DNA of 7,758 bases from Holdemanella porci (GTDB lineage Bacteria > Bacillota_I > Bacilli_A > Erysipelotrichales > Erysipelotrichaceae). How positions within the stretch are numbered: the first letter of the stretch is position 1; each line of letters opens with the position of its first letter. The notes under the pieces are model-generated. The model made no database searches, was not told where the DNA came from, and saw only the letters and a program-made list of their open reading frames with translations. The position numbers and the translations under genes were made by a program. This document shows positions 1-4,694 of this stretch, one piece after another. The DNA is taken from the NCBI RefSeq assembly GCF_019052655.1, contig NZ_JAHQVB010000079.1, forward strand, positions 1-7,758. Direction: 5' to 3'.

Positions 1-312
1 TACCACTGGTGTAAATTTTCTCTTTTTGACTAGTCCTATTTATATGCTAACATCAGGTTTGGAAGTTCAAATTGTAGAATGCAGTTGTTAGAGGAAATGA
101 GACAATCTGGTTTTTATCTAAAATCGGCAGAAGATAATTGTGAACATTTTGCGATTATTGATCAGGAAATTGTATGGTATGGAAATATAAATTTATTAGG
201 TAAACAAGATGTAGAAGATCATATTATGCGGATTCAAAGTAAAGAAATCGCAAGTGAACTTATGGAAATGACTTTTGGGAATAGTTTATATAATTATTTG
301 AATAACTTCTAG
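1..312 (+). pseudogene. 3' end of a PLD-like domain protein, probably the tail of a DEAD/DEAH-type helicase, with an apparent frameshift
   Basis: The 5' end lies outside the window. From 79 to 312 one frame encodes a phospholipase D-like ending: an ID-x-EIVWYG core, then GNIN and LLGK, then an acidic and helical tail (ELMEMTFG). I know this arrangement from C-terminal PLD-like domains of DEAD/DEAH-box helicase or restriction-type proteins. The usual HKD motif (H-x-K-x4-D) reads C-x-H-x4-D here. The frame holding this tail is closed upstream by a TAG at 31-33. A different frame is open from the window edge to about 89 and reads TTGVNFLFLTSPIY, which fits the strand expected just upstream. The sequence YANIRFGSSNCRMQLLEEM in the tail frame also fits the family. 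A one-base loss between about 34 and 48 would therefore reconcile the two. It could be a true decay mutation or a sequencing error. An independent 77-residue gene starting at 79 is unlikely because no ribosome binding site precedes it. Confidence 0.55.
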
Positions 313-332
313 AAATTTTCCTAGAAGTTTTT
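304..332 (+). terminator. Rho-independent terminator overlapping the stop codon of the PLD-like gene
   Basis: AACTTCTAG (304-312) pairs perfectly with CTAGAAGTT (321-329) around an 8-base loop, and the T tract runs from 328 to 332. The TAG stop codon (310-312) lies inside the 5' arm of the stem. The stem is AT-rich, so it is of moderate strength. It separates the upstream gene from the B-repeat gene. Confidence 0.8.
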
Positions 333-355
333 CTATTTGTGATAAAATAATGGGC

Positions 356-362
356 AGGTGAT
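356..362 (+). promoter_or_regulatory. Ribosome binding site fixing the B-repeat gene start at ATG 368
   Basis: AGGTGAT matches part of the anti-Shine-Dalgarno complement AGGAGGTGATC. It lies five bases before ATG 368 and only two before the TTG at 365, so the ATG is the better start. The same frame is closed by a TGA at 359-361, so no longer N-terminus is possible. Confidence 0.65.
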
Positions 363-367
363 ATTTG

Positions 368-1135
368 ATGAGTGAAAAAAGAGAAGGTTACCAATTTGTT
401 GGTTGGTATATAGATAAAGAGTGTACAAAAAGATTAAATCCAGGTGGGGTGCTTCCTCATTCTGTGACTTTATATGATAAATGGATTCCTATTTGGTATC
501 CCATTGAATATGATGTGGACGGCGGAGTTATGTCGCGTCGTAATCCAAGATATACATGTATTGAATCGGAAGAATTATTGTTGTATCCGGCATTTAAGAA
601 GGGCGTTATGTTTGTAGGTTGGCAGTTGAATGGTGAAATTATAACGAGTGTACCAGCAGGCATTCATGAACCTGTTATATTGACAGCTATTTATAAAGAA
701 TGTCCAGTTATCCACTTTGAAACGTGTGGTGGAGCCAATTATATGGATGTATGTACGGATGAACATGGTTTATTGGAGGATTTAAAGCCGCCAGTTCGAG
801 TTGGATATACCTTTGATGGATGGTTCTGGGATTGTGATTATCGTTGGCGTTATAACTTGGATGAACCCATTCATGAGTCTTGTACTTTATATGCTCATTG
901 GCAAGTAAGTCAATATAAGATTACATATGATTTAAATGGTGGACTAAGTAGTCGAAGAAATCCAAAGTCATATACGTATTTTTCGGATACGATTCATTTG
1001 TTGCCGGCAACAAAGCCAGGATATGAATTTGTGGGTTGGTTTGATGAAAGAGGAAATGAGTTAAATGTCATTCGTGAGCATTCAATGGGGAATAAGCATT
1101 TAATTGCACAGTTTAGAAAGAGGGAATTGAATTAG
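368..1135 (+). CDS. InlB B-repeat (Flg_new-like) protein without signal peptide, 255 aa
   Basis: The protein consists almost wholly of B-repeat modules of the kind found in internalin B and the Listeria-Bacteroides repeat family, normally in secreted or wall-anchored adhesins. Four GW motifs mark the modules, near residues 12, 84, 151 and 223: YQFVGWY, MFVGWQ, YTFDGWF and YEFVGWF. Each is preceded or followed by the expected strands (YDVDGG, YDLNGG, TLYDKW, TLYAHW). The first module lacks its N-terminal strand. There is no signal peptide, transmembrane segment, leucine-rich repeat or LPxTG anchor, and about seven cysteines are present, which together suggest a cytosolic location. The start at ATG 368 follows an AGGTGAT site. 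The stop is one base before the MATE transporter start, so the two are probably cotranscribed. The function is unknown. It could be a stand-alone binding protein or a remnant of a larger surface protein, though the good ribosome site and intact frame argue for a real gene. Confidence 0.8.
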   Translation: MSEKREGYQFVGWYIDKECTKRLNPGGVLPHSVTLYDKWIPIWYPIEYDVDGGVMSRRNPRYTCIESEELLLYPAFKKGVMFVGWQLNGEIITSVPAGIHEPVILTAIYKECPVIHFETCGGANYMDVCTDEHGLLEDLKPPVRVGYTFDGWFWDCDYRWRYNLDEPIHESCTLYAHWQVSQYKITYDLNGGLSSRRNPKSYTYFSDTIHLLPATKPGYEFVGWFDERGNELNVIREHSMGNKHLIAQFRKRELN

Positions 1136-1136
1136 T

Positions 1137-2513
1137 ATGCAAAATCCATTAGGGTATGAAAAAGAGTCATCATTATTAAAAAAGTTTGCGATACCAAGTA
1201 TTATCTCAATGCTTGTATCGTCACTATATAACATTGTGGATCAAATCTTTATTGGTCAAGGTGTTGGTTTTCTAGGAAATGCGGCAACCAATGTAGCTTT
1301 TCCATTGACAACAATTGCACTTGCGATTGCATTGTTGATTGGGATTGGTTCAGCAAGTTTATTTAGTTTATATCTAGGTGAAAAGAAGCCAGAACGATCA
1401 AGTAGTATTGCTGGGAATGGTATTAGTATGTCTGTTCTTTGCTCAGTAATCTATGTTGTTTTAGTACTTGTATTCCTTGAACCACTATTAAAATCGTTCG
1501 GGGCTACAATTACAATTATGCCTTTGGCACTTGAATATACACGAATTACAACTTTGGGTGTTCCGTTTTTGATTACGACAAATGTGATTAGTAACTTGAT
1601 TCGTGCAGACGGGTCACCAAAATATTCAATGATATGTATGGTTGCGGGTGCTGTTGTGAATACTATATTAGATCCTTTGTTTATTTTTGTGTTTCATATG
1701 GGTGTCGCTGGAGCTGCCATTGCTACAGTAGCTGGTCAAGTGATTTCATTTTTTATTGCTGCCTGGTATATTAAGAGTTTTCAACACATTGAATTTAATA
1801 AAAAGAGTTTACATATTTGTTTGAAGGATACAAAGGAAATGGCAACCATTGGAATGAGTGCTTCACTAAATCAGATCGCGATTTTGTTTGTGCAAATCGT
1901 ATTAAATAATTCATTGACGTATTATGGACAGTTTACTAAGTTTGGTAGTGATATTCCTTTAGCTGCATGTGGCATTGTGATGAAAACCAATGCGATATTA
2001 TTAGCTATCATCATTGGTATTTCGCAAGGTATGCAGCCAATCATTGGATTTAATTATGGAGCGCAAAAATATGAGCGTGTTAAAAAGACGTTCAAGCTTG
2101 CGATAAGTGCAAATTTGGTTGTTTCATTTATTGGTTGGGCCTTATTTCAATTCTGCACAAGTACTGTATTATCAATATTTGGATCAGGGGATGCGAACTA
2201 TTTTGAATTTGCGACAATGTTTATGCGAATCTATCTAATGCTAGTATGTATTGATGGAGTACAGATGTTATCGTCTAGCTTCTTTTCGTCAATTAAAAAA
2301 GCATATTTAGGAATGTTTTTGTCTATGACTAGACAAGTATTATTTTTGATTCCACTTGTTTTGATTTTACCTAAATTTTTTGGGTTGAATGGAATCTTAT
2401 ACGCGGCTCCCATTGCGGATTTTGTAGCCTTTGTAGTATCGGTTATTTGTATTTTAGTTGAATTCAAGAAGTTAAATGAATTAGAAAAAAGTAGGAAAAC
2501 AAATTCTCTGTAA
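1137..2513 (+). CDS. MATE family multidrug efflux transporter (MepA-like)
   Basis: This 458-residue polytopic membrane protein has the length and roughly twelve hydrophobic segments typical of MATE (multi antimicrobial extrusion) transporters, which export cationic drugs and metabolites using a sodium or proton gradient. Family landmarks of the MepA branch are visible: VDQIFIGQGVG (residues 34-44) after the first helix, RADGSPKYSM (156-165) and NTILDPLFIF (175-184) in the first half, and GISQGMQPIIGFNYGAQ (294-310) opening the second half. A short charged tail follows the last helix. The ATG lies one base after the B-repeat gene stop. GAGGG at 1120-1124 is a somewhat distant ribosome site (12 bases), so translation may be coupled to the upstream gene. 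The substrate cannot be told from the sequence. A lipid-flippase or metabolite role cannot be excluded, but the family assignment is firm. Confidence 0.93.
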   Translation: MQNPLGYEKESSLLKKFAIPSIISMLVSSLYNIVDQIFIGQGVGFLGNAATNVAFPLTTIALAIALLIGIGSASLFSLYLGEKKPERSSSIAGNGISMSVLCSVIYVVLVLVFLEPLLKSFGATITIMPLALEYTRITTLGVPFLITTNVISNLIRADGSPKYSMICMVAGAVVNTILDPLFIFVFHMGVAGAAIATVAGQVISFFIAAWYIKSFQHIEFNKKSLHICLKDTKEMATIGMSASLNQIAILFVQIVLNNSLTYYGQFTKFGSDIPLAACGIVMKTNAILLAIIIGISQGMQPIIGFNYGAQKYERVKKTFKLAISANLVVSFIGWALFQFCTSTVLSIFGSGDANYFEFATMFMRIYLMLVCIDGVQMLSSSFFSSIKKAYLGMFLSMTRQVLFLIPLVLILPKFFGLNGILYAAPIADFVAFVVSVICILVEFKKLNELEKSRKTNSL

Positions 2514-2528
2514 AAGGAGAGTTTTTTT
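2501..2528 (+). terminator. Rho-independent terminator after the MATE gene
   Basis: ATTCTCT (2503-2509) pairs with GGAGAGT (2516-2522), including two G-T wobbles, around a 6-base loop. Two further A-T pairs (2501-2502 with 2523-2524) can extend the stem into the T tract, which runs from 2522 to 2528. The TAA stop codon (2511-2513) falls in the loop. It ends the B-repeat/MATE unit. Confidence 0.8.
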
Positions 2529-2539
2529 CTTTAAATGAC

Positions 2540-2575
2540 ATTCTACGGATTCTGTATTTTAGAAATGCGTAGAAT
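2540..2575 (+). repeat. Inverted repeat abutting the -35 of the tig-operon promoter
   Basis: ATTCTACG (2540-2547) and CGTAGAAT (2568-2575) are perfect inverted copies. Inside them ATTCT (2549-2553) and AGAAAT (2561-2566) can continue the pairing with one bulge. No T tract follows, so it is not a normal terminator. Its right arm shares base 2575 with the -35 box. A third half-site, GTAGAAT (2597-2603), covers the -10. It is a candidate operator or an untranscribed palindrome; the regulator is unknown. Confidence 0.6.
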
Positions 2576-2603
2576 TGATTATTATCGATATTTATGGTAG
2601 AAT
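2575..2603 (+). promoter_or_regulatory. Sigma-A type promoter of the DUF3196-like/tig operon
   Basis: TTGATT (2575-2580) and TAGAAT (2598-2603) are separated by exactly 17 bases, and a TG one base before the -10 (2595-2596) makes it an extended -10 promoter. Transcription would start near 2610, leaving a leader of about 19 bases before the GTG start. This is the best promoter match in the window. Confidence 0.75.
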
Positions 2604-2618
2604 ACTAATGTTTCGCAT

Positions 2619-2624
2619 GGAGGT
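2619..2624 (+). promoter_or_regulatory. Ribosome binding site supporting the GTG start at 2629
   Basis: GGAGGT is a near-perfect Shine-Dalgarno sequence four bases before GTG 2629. The next in-frame methionine codons lie far inside the protein, so the GTG start is well supported. Confidence 0.75.
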
Positions 2625-2628
2625 ATAA

Positions 2629-3360
2629 GTGAACGCATATTATCATTCTTTAATCGAAGAAATAAAAAAAGAGATAGATGAAAAAAGTTATGCCCAGGCG
2701 TACGAATTGATTTGTCAGGAACTGAACATGCCTTATGTTCCAAAGGATGCATTGGAGTTATTGGAATATTATAAGTCTGAATGTAAACCTTATTTGGAAC
2801 AAAAGAGTAAGAGTATGGATTTCAGTAAGTTACAGGATTATGTTCATGGTACTCTAGAACAAAAAATCTATGCGATTTCTATTTTAGAAAACATGAATCT
2901 AAGAATGTGTCATGATGAAGTTCAGGAATTACTAGATTCAGATTTACCTGATGAATATAAGGGTACATTGATTGAAGCTTTAATGGAGCAGAAAATTGAT
3001 GATCCGTTTGATTTGATAAAATCCGGGTTGAACATTACGTTTATACCAAGTGCTATTTTACCTATGGAGCAAGATCAGTCAATCAGTGAGGCTAGCTCAT
3101 TATTCGAAAGTTGGTTTACAAATGAGGATCCTACTATGATTCAATTTTGTATGTCCCTTTTGATGCAGTTAGTTTTATATGAAAGACCATTCGATCAAGA
3201 AGACAAAGATCCTTACCAGCTTGCGAAAGGTATTTGTAGACTTGTGTATGATGCAATGCAGAAATCCGATGAATGGCCTGGTTTTGTTAAAAAACAAGGT
3301 CTTGAAAGAATTGAGGATATTGAGTTATCCATTGAAAAGCGAGGAGAAAACAATGACTAG
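2629..3360 (+). CDS. DUF3196-like helical protein encoded upstream of and overlapping tig
   Basis: The 243-residue soluble protein appears mostly helical and acidic, with no signal peptide or membrane segment. The N-terminus (EIKKEID then YAQAYELICQELNMPYVPKD) and the spacing of helices resemble DUF3196, a family I know from Mollicutes and related Firmicutes and which is compared with TPR-like helical repeats. That assignment is from memory of the pattern and is not certain. It starts at GTG 2629 after a strong ribosome site, under the promoter at 2575-2603. Its stop TAG (3358-3360) lies 8 bases inside tig, so the two genes are translationally coupled. A role in protein folding or ribosome function alongside trigger factor is suggested by position only. 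Arginine codons are four AGA and one CGA, with no CGT, unlike tig. Confidence 0.8.
   Translation: MNAYYHSLIEEIKKEIDEKSYAQAYELICQELNMPYVPKDALELLEYYKSECKPYLEQKSKSMDFSKLQDYVHGTLEQKIYAISILENMNLRMCHDEVQELLDSDLPDEYKGTLIEALMEQKIDDPFDLIKSGLNITFIPSAILPMEQDQSISEASSLFESWFTNEDPTMIQFCMSLLMQLVLYERPFDQEDKDPYQLAKGICRLVYDAMQKSDEWPGFVKKQGLERIEDIELSIEKRGENND
3341..3346 (+). promoter_or_regulatory. Ribosome binding site that fixes the tig start at ATG 3353
   Basis: GAGGAG lies six bases before ATG 3353, inside the end of the upstream gene. The frame is open for a further 58 codons upstream, but that stretch has no family resemblance and overlaps the DUF3196-like gene, so the internal ATG is the true start. Confidence 0.85.
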
Positions 3361-4630
3361 TACTTGGACTTTGAAAGAAAATTCTACTGGTGAATTAGAA
3401 GTAACAGTAGAAGGTGAAGCTTGGAAAAAAGCACAGAAAAAAGCATTAAACTATGCTAAATCTCACATGAATTTGAAAGGATTCCGTCAAGGACAAATTC
3501 CTGATGCTTTAGTTAAAAAACAACTTTCTTCAAAAGCATTATATGATATGGCTAGTGAAGAAGTAGCTAATGAAGCATTATCAGAAGGAATCAAAGAACA
3601 CAACATCGATTTAGTAGCTCGTCCTACTTTAGATGTTAAAGAAGCTGATGATGAAAAAGCCGTATTAGTATTTACATGTACAGTACTTCCTGAAGTAACT
3701 TTAGGTGAATACAAAGGATTAGATATCAAAAAAGCGGATGTAGAAGTTACAGAAGAAGATGTTGAAAACGAAGTTAAACGTGTTCAAGATCGTTATGCTG
3801 ACTGGGTTGTTCGTGAAGATGACGATGCTGCTCAATTAGGTGATCAAGTAGTTATCGATTTTGTTGGAACAAAAGATGGTGTAGCATTTGAAGGTGGATC
3901 TGGAGAAAACTATCCATTAGAACTTGGTTCAGGATCATTCATTCCAGGTTTTGAAGAACAATTAGTTGGAGTTAAGAAAGGTGAAGAAAAAGACGTTGAA
4001 GTTACTTTCCCTGAAAACTACCAAGCAGCTGAACTTGCTGGTCAACCTGCAACTTTCCACTGCACAGTTCACGAAGTAAAATATAAAGATCTTCCTGAAT
4101 TAAATGATGAATTAATCAAAAAATTAAAAATTGAAAATGTTGAAACAGTAGATGCTTACAAAGAAAAAGTAAAAACTGATTTAACTGCTCAAAAAGAAAG
4201 AGAAGCTGAAGAAAATTTCACAAATGAATTGTTAGGAAAAGTTTGTGACAACGCTAATGTTGAAATCCCTGCAGTAATGATTGATGCTGAAGTTGATCGT
4301 ATGTACAAAGAATTCGAAGGTCGTATGCAACAATCTGGATTCACTGCTAAACAATTCTTAGAAGCAACTCACCAAACTGAAGAAGCAATCCGTGCTCAAA
4401 TGAGTCCAGAAGCTGCTGCTCGTGTTAAAACTCAGTTAGTATTAGAAGCTATCGTTAAAGCTGAAAGCATTGAAGCTAGTGATGAAGATGTAGAAAAAGA
4501 ATTTACTACAATGTCTGAAATGTATAACATGGAAGTAGAAAAAATCAAATCATTGATTTCTCCAGAAAGTATTAAAGCAGATTTAGCAAATCAAAAAGCA
4601 TTAGACTTCATTAAAACTTCTGTAAAGTAG
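3353..4630 (+). CDS. tig: Trigger factor, ribosome-associated chaperone and peptidyl-prolyl isomerase
   Basis: Trigger factor binds at the ribosome exit tunnel through L23 and shields nascent chains. The 425-residue product shows all three domains. The N-terminal ribosome-binding domain carries the signature GFRQGQIP (residues 43-50). An FKBP-type isomerase domain follows at about 158-243 (GDQVVIDFVGTKDG, then GSGSFIPGFEEQLVG and KDVEVTFPENY). The helical C-terminal substrate-cradling domain runs from about 244 to the end. Length is normal for the family. The start at ATG 3353 is set by GAGGAG and overlaps the upstream stop by 8 bases. Nine of ten arginine codons are CGT, and TTC and AAC are frequent, the pattern of a highly expressed gene and sharply different from its partner upstream. 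A hairpin terminator follows, and lon comes next without the clpX gene usual in Bacillus. Confidence 0.97.
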   Translation: MTSTWTLKENSTGELEVTVEGEAWKKAQKKALNYAKSHMNLKGFRQGQIPDALVKKQLSSKALYDMASEEVANEALSEGIKEHNIDLVARPTLDVKEADDEKAVLVFTCTVLPEVTLGEYKGLDIKKADVEVTEEDVENEVKRVQDRYADWVVREDDDAAQLGDQVVIDFVGTKDGVAFEGGSGENYPLELGSGSFIPGFEEQLVGVKKGEEKDVEVTFPENYQAAELAGQPATFHCTVHEVKYKDLPELNDELIKKLKIENVETVDAYKEKVKTDLTAQKEREAEENFTNELLGKVCDNANVEIPAVMIDAEVDRMYKEFEGRMQQSGFTAKQFLEATHQTEEAIRAQMSPEAAARVKTQLVLEAIVKAESIEASDEDVEKEFTTMSEMYNMEVEKIKSLISPESIKADLANQKALDFIKTSVK

Positions 4631-4636
4631 TATAAT
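4631..4636 (+). promoter_or_regulatory. Possible -10 element for lon, just before the tig terminator
   Basis: An exact TATAAT begins directly after the tig stop codon. The best upstream partner is TTCATT (4607-4612), three of six with an 18-base spacer, which is weak. Transcripts from here would begin near 4643, so the following hairpin would form at their 5' end. It could be chance in AT-rich DNA. Confidence 0.3.
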
Positions 4637-4644
4637 GTAAAAGA

Positions 4645-4667
4645 AAAAAGACGCTTAGCGTCTTTTT
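4645..4667 (+). terminator. Rho-independent terminator between tig and lon
   Basis: AAAAAGACGC (4645-4654) pairs with GCGTCTTTTT (4658-4667) around the 3-base loop TTA. The T tract (4663-4667) is the 3' arm of the stem itself. The A tract before it makes the hairpin nearly symmetrical, as in bidirectional terminators. The T tract is short, so some read-through into lon is likely. Confidence 0.85.
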
Positions 4668-4680
4668 CCATATTTAATAT

Positions 4681-4687
4681 AAGGAGG
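4681..4687 (+). promoter_or_regulatory. Strong ribosome binding site of lon
   Basis: AAGGAGG is a full Shine-Dalgarno match seven bases before ATG 4695, and fixes the start of lon. Confidence 0.85.
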
Positions 4688-4694
4688 TTTTCGT

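Noticed and set aside
343..348. TAAAAT as a -10 for the B-repeat gene
   Set aside because: There is no acceptable -35 at 16-18 bases and the predicted start would fall on the ribosome site, so it is too weak to call.
365..367. TTG as start of the B-repeat gene
   Set aside because: It is only two bases from the AGGTGAT ribosome site, whereas ATG 368 is at a more workable distance.
457..766. Open frames on the minus strand opposite the B-repeat gene
   Set aside because: They lie wholly inside a recognisable gene, have no ribosome sites and encode no recognisable domains.
2231..2467. Minus-strand open frame opposite the MATE gene
   Set aside because: It is a shadow of the coding strand with no ribosome site or domain.
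3179..3352. A 58-codon N-terminal extension of trigger factor in the same open frame
   Set aside because: It overlaps the DUF3196-like gene in another frame, bears no resemblance to trigger factor, and GAGGAG points to ATG 3353, where the family N-terminus begins.
3487..3729. Minus-strand open frame opposite tig
   Set aside because: It is a low-complexity shadow produced by the strong codon bias of tig.
4640..4694. Heat-shock operators (CIRCE or CtsR type) before lon
   Set aside because: Neither the CIRCE inverted repeat nor the CtsR direct heptad repeat is present; the only inverted repeat is the terminator.
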